DNA of 64,000 nucleotides from Isoetes taiwanensis (taxonomy: Eukaryota; Streptophyta; Lycopodiopsida; Isoetales; Isoetaceae): assembly GCA_021234155.1 (NCBI GenBank), contig JAJEKV010000004.1, positions 2,497,248 through 2,561,247 of the forward strand, given 5' to 3'. The stretch's first letter is position 1. Each line of letters opens with the position of its first letter. The notes beneath the pieces were generated by a model. The model saw only the letters and a program-made list of their open reading frames with translations. It made no database searches and was not told where the DNA came from. The translations under genes and the position numbers were made by a program. This document shows positions 26,401 to 36,545 of the stretch, piece by piece.

Positions 26401-29400
26401 ACCAAGAACGAGAGCTTAACTACTCAAAGGTTCTAGATACCAATAAATTATTTCAGCGTTTATAAGCTGAGAGCATCTATTTGGTTTTTGGGAATAAAAA
26501 GATGTATCAAATATCGCGTCCCCCTGATGGAAGAAAAGAAGGGGTACGATGACTTTGGCGATTATACCTTTAGGGATAACCGAGAAGAGGGCAATATATA
26601 GCAATTCCGAGTCCCGATAAAAGCCAAGACGAGGCATATAGATCAGAAGGGTTAAGATTATATAGACCAGTAGTCCATATCGTCGAAGAGTTACCCTACA
26701 CGCGGGGAACAATTCTAGGTACTGAAGTAGAAGCTGGAGGATCCGTTGCCTTGAGGCATAGACCCCTTAGAGGTTATGACTTTGAAACTCTTAAGAGTGT
26801 AAGGAACCGGATAATCTTATGGCGATTACTAACGAAGATCGAAACACTGGGTTTTCCTATTAAGAGACCAGGAGGTTTTAGTGCCTCCGCTTCATTATGA
26901 GGGAGCCAAAGGCGACAACACTTGAAGTAATCAAAAGTTGAAGTTGACATGATAACTTAAGAAAATAGGTTAATTGTGACTAAGCATGGTTGATATTGAG
27001 GACACCAAGGATCCTTATCAAAAGAAGCCTTTAGAAAAGCTCCGCATGTGGGGTAATAGCCTTCGGAATTCTGGCATAATCCCGTGGGGGAATCATAGTT
27101 TATGTACGGGGTTAAAGTACCATAAGGCACTAAATGAATGGTTGAATTAGCTAGAGACCCTATCAAAATATAGCAGCATATACAAGTCCAACATAGAGTT
27201 GGCTCCTGTCCCTTTGGGAAGTAGGTGGTGCAGCCACATCATAAAGGTACATAGGCAATGGCGTTTGTTTGAAAGAACTACTAAGGTTACACTTTAGCTA
27301 AGTTAAAGCAGAGCTCTAGCATTGTGGGATGAGGATATATGTTTGTTAGGTACATACTATGTACATATATGATAAACATCTTGGAGAGGTAATCTAAGTG
27401 GCGACACGGGGAGAGAAAGATGAGTGTACCCCCAAGTTACCGATGAAGGGTCTGGAGATACGTTCGAAATGTGCAAAGGACCGTCAATCCGTTGCATGCT
27501 AGGGTATGATGTGGTAGTTGGCACTTGAAATATAGGAAGGTTATTACCTAACATGAAGGGTAGTCTTTGCTAACATGCAAAGATATACCTGCGGCTTGAA
27601 AGGCAGCAAGAGCTAAAAAACTCTTTAAAGATTTGGTGTATGGCTTAAGGAAAAAGACTTCCATGTCCTAGGACAAGATGGTGAATTGAATCCACCAAAG
27701 ACATTTTTAATAAATAGATAGATAGGTAGATAGCATTTATACGTCATGCCACATTGGCAGCATCCATGAGGACATATGACAGAGCCCCAAAGACTTGAAC
27801 ACAAGATCTCTGAATAGAGGAGGCCTATCTTGAGGGGTCGTTGGGTGGTACTGTCCTTTGGGATATTCACATAAACCCTTGGAATACGTAAGTTCATTTG
27901 CGAAACTTAAAGACGTTTAGGCATTAAAATAATGGCTGGAAATACTTTGCTCAGACCATATCTAGATACCCTAGAAGGAGGTGAGTAGTCAACAATGGTT
28001 GGATGCCATTGGACCATTACGGTGGAAGAACCCCAGAAGAGGGTAGGCTGCTGTCAATTTGACAGGCATGGGGCGCAGATAAATAATCACGACCATATAG
28101 GCGGTGAACTTTGGCACAAAATAATACTAAAGTTTGCACCCGGGATTAATTAGAATAAAGTGTTGACATTGTTGTGGGGTTCTAACACAAGCACTTACTA
28201 CGTGTTACAGAATATGTATCATGATCTAGGGGAAGTGATCCATAAAAGGAACACGACCAATGAGAAGAAATATTGAAGGGTGGTAGGGTCAAAGAAATCG
28301 AAACCCATGGTTTAGAGGGGTGCTGCATGGTAGTCCCTAATCGGTTGGGCGAAATGAGATCTTTTCTCTGGGAAATGAGACGAGTCTTAGACACTAGAGA
28401 GAAACAACGTTAAATATCATTATGTCTATAAAACATTACTTAATCCTTAATATATAACGTCGAATAAGGTCTAATATAAAGCATATAAATGTAGTATAGA
28501 TTGAATCATGGCAAGGCCCGAAGAAATTTTGTTAGTAAGGCATCTACCAAAGGAAAAAAATATTTAAAGCTATAAGTCTAGGAACGTCGATAACTAGACA
28601 TTATTATCGTCGCCTAAAGAATATCCAAGGTGAATAGTGGATTAGAATCCAACTTGGAAGTTTCTATCTTACTCACGGGAATTCCTTCCATGGCTCATGT
28701 GAGCTGGTAATATTAGAATACGGTTCTTGAGACATTCATGATGATGATAATAACTCTTAAGTTATTCTAGCTCACTATGGTTGCACAAATTCAAGTGAGG
28801 TTGTTGCCATGACGTTAAATCTTAAGAGAAGGCGATGGTGAGAAAAGGAGTCTTTTAGAGAAACATGGATATTAGGTTTAAGTATAATACAAGACTATAT
28901 GTATATTGAGGTTTGGCTAGGTGCTGGGAGGTCAAGGGTTCAAGACCCCATAGTACCCTTTTATATAAAAGTTGCTATGCAGAGAAACAGGGTACTACAT
29001 TTGTATAAGAAATATGTGTAACATATATAAAATATTAAAGAGGGCTTGGTGTGGTGGTAAACACCCAAGGTTGGAGTTGAGAGGTCATGGGTTTAAATCT
29101 GGATCAAGGCGCCAAAAAAATACATATATAAAAAAATACAAAAATTTTTATACGGCAAAAATATGCGTTTTATACAGTCGGGCGCCGGTGGCATTATACA
29201 GGTTTCTATTGAAATTCCGAGACGCCAAAATGCAAGCGGCACCCGAGTTGGATTTTGGGGCCCTTCCTCGACCTTTTTCCACCGGATGACGACCCCACTA
29301 GGGTATTTGGACCATGCCCGATGCGTTAGAACAAAAATCGCCTCAATCCGAGTTAGCTAGAGAAAGTTATGGCCTCCGGAAGAAAGGGACTGCATTCTGC

Positions 29401-29592
29401 CAAAAATTCAAAATAACTTCACCTTAATATTTGGAATTTTTCTTCTTAACTGGCTCAATCCTCGCATACTTAGGCCAAAACTCATCCTAGTTATGGATCT
29501 GGTGTAAGTTTCCTACGTTAGGTGTCCCCTACTATCTAACGGTCTAACGAGTTAGACATGGCCAGTGCTATGATCCGGTCTACTAAGATCAT
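23469..29592. other. Interior of the LARD-like element, no recognised genes
   Basis: Six kilobases with only short frames on both strands. The longest, 24998-25315 on the minus strand, is 105 codons and unrecognised. No zinc knuckle, DSG/DTG protease, YxDD or integrase signature could be found by eye. A SINE-like pair lies near 28.9-29.1 kb. A 10-residue match to eEF1A near 27.39 kb is reported as a finding. Confidence 0.6.
28909..29130 (+). mobile_element. Two tRNA-like (SINE-type) heads in tandem
   Basis: The first has TGGCTAGGTGC (A-box-like) and GGTTCAAGACC (B-box-like) at about 28910-28950. The second begins GGGCTTGGTGTGGTGG at about 29041 and has GGTCATGGGTTTAAATC some 30 nt later, followed by an A/T-rich tail (29115-29150). 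Spacing is short in the first, so it may be truncated. Both would be Pol III promoter remnants nested in the LARD-like interior. Confidence 0.5.
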
Positions 29593-29605
29593 GGCTCTGA
29601 TACCA
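29593..29605 (-). other. Primer-binding site of the LARD-like element (initiator tRNA-Met)
   Basis: The minus strand reads TGGTATCAGAGCC directly next to the end of the right LTR, with one spacer base. This is the standard site complementary to the 3' end of initiator tRNA-Met and fixes the element on the minus strand. Confidence 0.85.
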
Positions 29606-29606
29606 C

Positions 29607-31082
29607 TGTGACGCTTCCCGAATCCATACGATGCTCCCATCGTATAAATACGGGAAATTCCCCTCCCATGGCGAATCCATCACCACGGAAAGGCCCTCCG
29701 TCTGATGCGGACCACTTGTGATGGCCAAGTGTCCGGGTGAAGGACACAGAGGTGTCATTCGTCCCACGCCTTCTATGGGAATCCTATATAGCGGAAGCGT
29801 ACATACATGTTAGCATCTAGCAACAATACTAACAAATAATATACCACCACGAGGGGTGGCCCATCATCATCAATATAACTAACAACAGAATACTAACATA
29901 ACAAAGGAAATACACCATAACTAAGGGCTCTACCCCGGGCTCAGACTCCATGGGGACGACTGACGGTCAGGGCCTCAAGGTAACAACAGACAGAGGTATA
30001 ACATGGCGTTGGCTGGCATAAGACAATGGCTAGGGCTGTCCACTCCATCCGCCCCTCCTGTGCACACTTTGCAGATAGGCTGAATCATGCTATGACATGC
30101 TTGTAGCTCTCCGGAGACGCAATCCCAGGGAATCACCCTTCGGGACTACTCCGGGTTACATCTCCCCGGTTCGATGAGGCAGGTCAGAGAGGCATCTCCT
30201 CCCCGAGTATGATGGATCCCTGGGTGTGCTAGAGAACACGTGCCCCCTCAGTGACCCCCGCATCCGTACCCGACTTACTCTCCTAAATCTAAAGGTCAGC
30301 TCACCAACCCGTTCGAGCCCAGGACGGCCATCTATGACTCACGCCCTCCAGTCTAGAGAGTGTTAGACCCATACCCGGCCCTCACACAGTGACCGGCTAT
30401 AGGCCTAGCACATTATAGGAGTCCTGTAGCCACGCTAGGCAGGACCCCACCCCCGATTCACCTTCATACTCGTTGTCTGGTGCTGAACCACATCATAGTA
30501 TCCACAGCCAGGTAGGCTCTTGTGCACAGGCCGCATTTACTGGGTTTAAAGGGTTCTATCTAGGAACATCTCTACTTCTAGATGGCCTTTAGATCTCTAC
30601 CCCCCTTTTACCCATACAACACAGGAGGAACAGAAAGAAAGCTATCCTTATACATCCATCCATCCATAACTTCGAATAGAACATAAAATAGAGATTAACC
30701 ATACATCTATTCATACAAGGGTTAATCTTAGCTACCTTCGGAGCATACAAGGGTTAGTCCTATGACTATCTAGGAATCCAAGCTATCTACGTACTAACCG
30801 GGATCAAGCTAGATCCACTATCGCTCGGGTTCTCCATCCTTCTGGCTGGATCAAGGTGGAACATCAGCTCCTCCTCCACCAACCTCCCCCAATTCGAATT
30901 GGGGTAAATGGGAGTGTAAAACCCCAATTTGGATCCCAAGTTAGTAACTCCCCCTTGCCCAATCGATTTGGGCCAGGTGGCAACTCTGGGTTGGCTAATA
31001 TTAACTAATTTAATAATTTAGCCCCTTTTAATATTAGGTTAAGCCCTAAATTCGAATTAGGGTTATGGGTTAGGCTTTATAA
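29607..31082 (-). repeat. Right LTR (5' LTR in element sense), truncated at its outer end
   Basis: Matches the left LTR from TGACGCTTCCCG to about GGGTTATGGGTTAGG, then loses similarity after a CTTTATAA stretch near 31.08 kb. The outer ~135 bp, including the TGTGACG end, is missing. The target duplication therefore cannot be checked. The copy also holds extra bases near 29735-29755 relative to the left LTR. Confidence 0.8.
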
Positions 31083-31441
31083 CATTACCATTCTTTTAAT
31101 ATATTGATGACACGGTTCTTCAAAAAAAAATAATAATAATAATAATGGTTTGGCATTCCTGTAACACAAGAACCATCACCCAACAAATGTGCATGGCTAA
31201 ACTACATTTATTCAATCATCTTCGACGGTTTAGTCATCGTATTTGGCCGACTAAAGCTATTTACTATTTGAATGGAGTTTACCTCCAAAACTTCGGGCCA
31301 GCTCAATGCTTTTAAATAGTATTAGGCACCGTTATAGACCATAGGAAACCATTTCAACGCTCGACCTTTGTCATATTATTAGGGACTAGTAATTTACACA
31401 ATGTACAATGAATAATAGGCACAATGAAGTATCATACGTAT
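31083..31441. other. No gene; AT-rich with (ATA)n run
   Basis: AT-rich spacer between the truncated LTR and the next retroposon. It has an A-run followed by AAT repeats at about 31123-31145. Confidence 0.5.
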
Positions 31442-31494
31442 ATGAACGGTGAATTTTTTTTCTTTTCTTTTTTTGGAAGGACGTCATTCTAATA

Positions 31495-31620
31495 TGTTGC
31501 ATAATAACAGGGGGTTTTCTTTGTTTTTTTGTACGCTTTTCACTAAGGTTTTCCTATGATTTCGTGATGTATTCAAATGGATGTACTAATGCGTACATCT
31601 AGAGTGCACCATTTCTGAGC
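31495..31620. repeat. Dispersed repeat shared with 49957-50075
   Basis: GCATAATAACAGGGGGTTT, a GTAC-containing T-rich stretch and later ATCTAGAGTGCAC occur in the same order at 31496-31605 and 49960-50072. This shows an interspersed family. Similarity starts at TATGT(T/A)GCATAATAAC in both, so that may be a family end. Confidence 0.65.
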
Positions 31621-31646
31621 CATTGATTTTAGCCTTTTTTTTTTCC

Positions 31647-31818
31647 AATGGTCAACAACCAATGGCTCACAACAAAAGCCCTTTTTTTTGTGTGTGTGGT
31701 GCATAATGGTCAACAACCAATGGCTCACAACAAAAGCTCTTTTTTTGTGTGTGTGGTGCATAATGGTCAACAACCAATGGCTCACAACAAAAGCCCTCTT
31801 TTTGTGTGTGTGATGCAT
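31647..31818 (+). repeat. Three tandem copies of a 57-58-bp unit
   Basis: Units begin AATGGTCAACAACC at 31647, 31705 and 31762, each running through GGCTCACAACAAAAGC, a T-run and GTGTGTGTG(G/A)TGCAT. A partial fourth starts at 31819. The copies are nearly identical. Confidence 0.95.
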
Positions 31819-32452
31819 AATGGGCACATGAAGGGCGCATGTAGTGCAGTTTCCCTGCCGGCAACACATTTCTTATCATAACTTTTGATCCAGAGCTCTG
31901 TTTTGAGATGATTTTTATTATGTTGGAAAGCTCTCTCGAGATCTTTTGATAGTGTATGATATGGATATGTTTGGTTAAGTTATCTATGCTAAAACAGCAA
32001 TTTTCCGGCCGGGTTTGGTAGGCTTTTACATCCTACCAGCTGATTAATACAGGATTGCGCTATTGGATATTGTTTTATGGCTCATTCCGAATGAAGCCTG
32101 CAAAAAATTACCATGCATTTTTAGATTTTGAGGCTTCTAGATCCTTGTGCTAACAAGCAGAAAAGTTTCCCACTTTGGTTTCTCACCACAAGAATCCATG
32201 GAGGCCAAAGGTTCTTTGTTAAATTCCAGGTTGAAAAATGTTTGTGTATGGGTGTTGCAAACTTTATGACTTTTAATAATGGGATCAATCTGCTCTATCT
32301 TTATGGTAACTTTTACTTATGTTCTATTTGTTTTATTGTGATGAAATTCAAAAGCTACAATTGATGAAAGCCTCAAATGAATTCTAGTTTTTTTTTCTCG
32401 TTTGAATTCTAAAATTTTTGTCTCACTTGGGGGGGGGGCTGTGATGTCCTTA

Positions 32453-32468
32453 AGGCCCCGAAGGGGCC
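32453..32468. repeat. GC palindrome GGCCCCGAAGGGGCC
   Basis: A 15-bp near-perfect palindrome followed by AAAATTTTT. The equivalent GGGCCCGAAGGGCCC with AAAAATTTTT stands at 52433-52448, also just left of a MITE family A copy. It may mark the edge of a larger repeat that holds the MITE. Confidence 0.6.
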
Positions 32469-32607
32469 AAAATTTTTTTTTTGCAACACAAACCATTAAC
32501 ATCCAACATATAAAAATTAAACCCCCCAACACATAACAACCATTGACATTAACAACCAACACATAACTACCATTGACATTAATTAACACAACCATTGGGT
32601 CCAACAC

Positions 32608-32948
32608 ATTTAAATTAAAATCCCCCCTTAAACCCCCTTTGGTTTGGGTGCATATTCACACCTGGGGTGACGTAGGGGCGATGAGAGCCCTCATAATTGT
32701 ATTTTGCACGTATGAAATCAACACTATATAGTATTCTGCTTGAAATCTTATAGTATTTTGCGAATCTTGTTATACAGTATAGCAAATTTTGTACCTGCAT
32801 ACCCCACAAACGAGGAACTTTACGTACGGTGTAGATTAAGGAATAAGGGGTGAATATGCCTATCCAACAGCTCTCGTTGCCCGGAGTCACCCCCCGTGTG
32901 AATATGCACCCAAACCAAAGGGGGTTTAAGGGGGATTTTAATTTAAAT
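32608..32948 (-). mobile_element. MITE family A, copy 1
   Basis: Long terminal inverted repeats: ATTTAAATTAAAATCCCCCC and onward through CAAAGGGGGTTT-type sequence and GTGCATATTCACAC on the left, mirrored on the right (32887-32948). The centre (about 180 bp, containing GTGGGGTATGCAGG in minus sense) matches copy 2 at 52.5-52.9 kb in the opposite orientation. It has no coding sequence and is a typical non-autonomous foldback or MITE element. Confidence 0.8.
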
Positions 32949-32979
32949 CCCATACATCATGAGTACATTCTACATCACT

Positions 32980-33131
32980 TTATTCTATATATCACATGGA
33001 AGCCAATCCACTACCTAGGCACGATACGTCATTTTATTCTACATATCACATGGAAGCTAATCCACTACCTAGGCACGATAGCATGATATATTACTTTATT
33101 TTGCATATCACATGGAAGCCAATCCACTACC
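32980..33131 (+). repeat. Three tandem copies of a ~54-62-bp unit
   Basis: ATATCACATGGAAGCCAAT-type units recur at 32989, 33043 and 33105, each followed by CCACTACC(TAGGCACGATA). They lie between the MITE and the tRNA-like heads. Confidence 0.9.
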
Positions 33132-33138
33132 ACAGGAC

Positions 33139-33280
33139 CGGTTGGTCATACTTGAACCCGTGACCTCGCCCAGCTGGATTTTTAAGATCCCTATTACTAG
33201 ACGGATATTGGCCAGGTTTAAACCCGTGACCTCGGGTATGGCAGTTTAAGGTCCTGCCACTAGACCATGCCCCGAAGGAC
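33139..33280 (-). mobile_element. Dimeric tRNA-derived SINE head
   Basis: On the minus strand, 33280-33211 reads GGGGCATGGTCTAGTGG (A box) and later GAGGTCACGGGTTTAAACC (B box). Then 33206-33139 repeats the plan with CCGTCTAGTAATAGGG and GAGGTCACGGGTTCAAG. The two B boxes are nearly the same, so the unit is a head-to-tail tRNA-like dimer. The outer end abuts the 14-bp target duplication, as expected of a SINE 5' end. Confidence 0.75.
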
Positions 33281-33294
33281 ATGAACGGTGAATT

Positions 33295-34260
33295 ATATGC
33301 TGACTTCAACCTAGTATTCTAACAAGGAGGAGTACGCAGGCATCTATTGGGATGTTATTCATCTTTTTATATTTGGAAGCAGTAATACCTTGCAATGGGT
33401 AGTGTTACTTGTCATAAAAGAGAGATTCAATGGCATGCAATATACAACAACAATTACTATGAGGCATTGTTGTAAGAGTCCTATGTTGAAACCAATCAAA
33501 TGGTATAAATGTTTACTACCTCTAAATCTATCACACAATACAATGAACAATCATTCCTTCAAAAGAATAATGAAGCCAGACCCCTAAGTCCAAACATTCT
33601 AGGACTGATATTGACATATAGAGCCTGAGGTAAGAGGATAACACATATTATAATCCTTCTCACCAGGAATCATTTAATGCTCGTCCATAATTCAAGGTAG
33701 AGGAAATTGAAGTTTGAAAGAGACTCAGAGAATACAATACTAAAAATAAAAGGCCTTCTTTAGGTAGAGCATCTCTGCTTTGTCAATAACTATTCCAAGC
33801 AATCTTAACCTCTAAAGCTAGATTCTTCATTATGCATGTCGTTACTTCATATTGAATAAATTCTTAGGATTATAGCATCATGACGTACTACACAACCTAT
33901 CTTAATAACACTTGAGAAAGCAACTACCTTGTTGAAGAGAAATAATAGTACTGCTAAGTCCTCTAGCTAAGATGCGCCTGCTTGCAGCATATGGAACCTG
34001 TGAAAATGGAAAACAAAAGTTCATCTTTAGAATATGGCATCTCTGCCTTGTCAATGAGTGCTCCGAGCAACCTTAACCATTTTAAAGCTAGATATTTCAA
34101 TATGCATGTTGCTACTTCATAATAAACCAAATTTTAAGAATTGTAGCATTTTGCTGGTCCTAGAGAAACATCCTTTGATTATCTGATTCAGTCAGGTCTG
34201 GAGCATCATGACCTACTATGCAGCCTATCTTAGTAACACTTGAGATTGTGCTCTTCATGC
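33295..34260. repeat. Diverged local duplication, 33766-33920 and 34026-34260
   Basis: GCATCTCTGC(T/C)TTGTCAAT, AAAGCTAGAT, TATGCATGT(C/T)G(T/C)TACTTCATA and CCTATCTTA(A/G)TAACACTTGAG occur in the same order in both blocks; the second holds about 60 extra bases. The duplication overlaps the exon-like pieces listed next. 33295-33765 contains nothing I recognise. Confidence 0.7.
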
Positions 34261-34800
34261 CTACAATAAGAGCTTGTATTTTCCAGAATTCCATCCAACT
34301 GATTGAAGCACTAAATTGATGGGTGCTGCCAGTTTTGTTTTGTATAATACACTTGAAAGACTCCTCAGAATGTGTTGCCAATAAATCTGCATAAAAGAAG
34401 GAAATGGTTCAGAGAAACAAAACCTAAGAGTTGAAGAAACACAAAAAGGAACAAGCACCTGGGTAATGGCCAAGCACTTGTAAACACCTTAATAGTTGCT
34501 CTTCTTTCCAGCAACATCACATGCACTCAAGCTGCCAGGCATACCGACATGTTTCTAGTACATACAAACCATTCGAATTAGATAGTTGACAGTGATTTCA
34601 TAAACCCTTTTAAGCTACTGCCATTGTTCCTCATGTGTATCATACTGTTGGCACCCATAGACATTCTCTATGTGGCTGTGGAGAGAATCTTTGCTGGCCT
34701 TAATAAGGAGCTGCTTACACAAAATAATATGAATCACTGTTAAAATCAACTTCCTTATCCAGAAACGACATGCAATAATCACATACATTTGGAAATGCAT
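33928..34800 (-). pseudogene. Unidentified exon-like pieces, possible multi-exon gene remnant
   Basis: Several minus-strand stretches have coding-like text with splice-like borders. About 34740-34640 reads KQLLIKASKDSLHSHIENVY. 34386-34160, after TTTTATGCAG, reads DLLATHSEESFKCIIQ and ends GHDAPDLTESDNQRMFL. 33997-33928, between TTCACAG and GTAGTTG, reads PYAASRRILARGLSSTIISL. I do not recognise the protein. Stops between pieces, absence of a clear start and the local duplication suggest a decayed or captured gene, but a poorly resolved real gene is possible. Confidence 0.35.
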
Positions 34801-34829
34801 AATCATAAAGATCAAATCTTAAAACGCTA

Positions 34830-36030
34830 ACTGAATATGGAGGAGATTCTGGCCCCTAAATGTGAAGGATTCTTCGCCTATTTTACTCATAGGAATTGCA
34901 TCCTCAGCCATTTTGATGCTCAATTTTTTGCTTCATTCTATTATATTCTATATTCATCATTTATCAAACGTTACTTCTGGAGCTCTAAATCAAAAGACTC
35001 CTCGTGTAGTTGTATTGATAGTTAGGCGGTTCGAACATCAGCAACTGCCAACACAGGTGACTGACAGTTTACTGGCAACAGTTAGTTTGGAGCGGTTTTC
35101 GACATATTTTATGCATATGCATATATTTAGAATATGCCAAAAACCCACATGAGCGAGGGTTTGCCCCCTAGGGGCAACCCAAAAACATGTGCATGGCCCC
35201 TCCTCAAAAGCCATGGCCGAGTCTAGAAAAGCAAAATGTTTATCTAGAACAAGCAAAGTGTTTATCTACAAAGCGTTAAGAGCATTCGTGGCACAACACA
35301 GGCCCTTCAAAAAACTATACTTAAAAGTCAAAGGGGCTTAAAAGTCAAGAATCTGAAAAGTCCATTAATCTACAAGTGACAATTATTACAAGTTGCATTC
35401 ACCTAGTGTTAATTTGTTGATTCTTATTTGTGTAGGAACTTGTTTCATTCTAGTAGGACATTGTAAGCTGGAAGCAGTGCTCAAAATTTGACAGACTCCC
35501 CTAATTTTCTTGGGACAGGCCAAAAAAAATTTGCTTTTCGGATGACACTTGAATTTTAACCTCCAAGTGACAAACAATTTTTTATGTAAAAGATAAAGAA
35601 CAAAAACATATTTTTGTCATAAACTTGCAATGTAACCAAGTTTTTAAACCATCTTATTCTTCATTTCAAGACAATCATCAAAGCATTCTCTCCAATCTAC
35701 ACTTAACGCTTCACCGCCAACTTTTTTGGGGTAAATTTTCATTTCCATAATGTTGTTTGCATCATACATTTTTTGACATATGTTTACATTATATCATTTT
35801 ATCTATAAGAAAATAAAAAAAATATTTCTAAATATAGAACAAAAAGTTACAGGATAATCATAATTTCTAGCTTTGCAAATGACGAATGTGTATTTTGATT
35901 GCCCTTTCATATGACAGGCATTCGGTCATTGGCTACCTTTCATTTGCAATACAATTTTTTTTATTTGTTTTTATAGACAAAAATGTCAAAAACATGAGTG
36001 ATAAAGTTTTGCACAATCACTTTTATATTG
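34830..36030. other. No recognised gene
   Basis: AT-rich. The plus frame 34862-35152 (96 codons) and minus frame 35038-35256 are unrecognised. A clear palindrome with CCCCTAGGGG at its centre lies at 35158-35180, followed by an inverted GCATGG/CCATGG pair. No element could be delimited around them. Confidence 0.4.
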
Positions 36031-36031
36031 T

Positions 36032-36077
36032 GGGAAGGAAGGAAGGAAGGAAGGAAGGAAGGAAGGAAGGAAGGAAG
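36032..36077 (-). repeat. (TTCC)n tail of the minus-strand LINE
   Basis: About eleven GGAA units on the plus strand, that is TTCC on the LINE strand, directly outside the LINE terminal motif. Same tail unit as the 16.39-kb LINE. Confidence 0.9.
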
Positions 36078-36545
36078 AAATTTTTAACGTCCACGGAACC
36101 CAATCGGGTTATGGGACCAGAACAAACAAGGGGGCAGAAGCTCTAACAGAACAGAGGGCCGAAGCCCAAAGAACAGAACATGGGGTCAAAGCCCCGTTAC
36201 AACACACAATACAGGGCATGAGCCCTACCAAAACTCGGGAGCTATGCCCCCTAACAAGTCTCAAATACCGAATATAAAACAAGCGGGCACAAGCCCAAAC
36301 AGAACTCGGGGGCGATGCCCCACAACAAAGTAAGCAATAAAAGGAAATCCAAAGCAAAACGTAGTCAGGGCGCCCAGGGCTATACAAAAATTGTCCATGG
36401 ATCAGTCGGCCAATGATCCCGGATAATAGCCTGGCCTCCCCTGTACACAGCCCACTTCCGTTGCAGTCGAGCTTCGCACGGCATAATTCTTCCTTTCGTC
36501 TGCAGAGCTGTGCGGGGGTAAGGTCTTCCTGGACGGAGAAAGCGG
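36078..36545 (-). mobile_element. LINE 3' region with hairpin array, minus strand
   Basis: The minus strand ends TTGGGTTCCGTGGACGTTAAAA before the TTCC tail, the same terminal motif as the other LINE ends in this window. Within 36156-36321 the sequence has six small inverted repeats of the form GGGC-loop-GCCC, including GGGCCGAAGCCC, GGGGTCAAAGCCCC, AGGGCATGAGCCCT and GGGGGCGATGCCCC. Further inward (36378-36545) it matches 17.69-17.86 kb. No RT coding remains. The element's upstream limit is unknown. Confidence 0.65.

Larger units (their letters stand above)
21879..31082 (-). mobile_element. LTR retrotransposon with ~1.5-kb LTRs and non-coding interior (LARD-like), minus strand
   Basis: Two direct repeats, 21879-23455 and 29607-31082, share almost all of their sequence; my reading finds some 30 mostly transition differences and a small indel. 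Orientation is set by a primer-binding site on the minus strand beside the right repeat and a purine tract beside the left repeat. On that strand the LTR starts TGTGACGTTCC and ends GCGTCA. The 6.1-kb interior has no frame longer than 105 codons and no recognisable gag, protease, RT or integrase motif, as in large retrotransposon derivatives. The LTR style resembles gypsy/chromovirus elements, which is inference only. Such an element would need proteins from an autonomous relative. Confidence 0.8.
31442..33294 (-). mobile_element. Composite retroposon with 14-bp target duplication and tRNA-like head, minus strand
   Basis: ATGAACGGTGAATT occurs at 31442-31455 and 33281-33294. Just inside the left copy is a T-rich run (31456-31479), a poly(A)-type tail when read on the minus strand. 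Just inside the right copy, the minus strand starts with a tRNA-like sequence. This is the structure of a SINE or another L1-type retroposition product. At 1.8 kb it is far longer than a SINE, because it carries a nested MITE (32608-32948) and two local tandem-repeat blocks. No protein-coding gene was recognised inside. Confidence 0.7.

Noticed and set aside
31573-31881. Frames on both strands encoding a repeated peptide
   Set aside because: They only translate the 57-bp tandem repeat; the unit length is a multiple of three in part, so frames stay open by chance.
36032-36077. CRISPR-like or independent microsatellite array
   Set aside because: It is a simple GGAA run fixed to a LINE 3' end; the genome is eukaryotic and there are no spacers.
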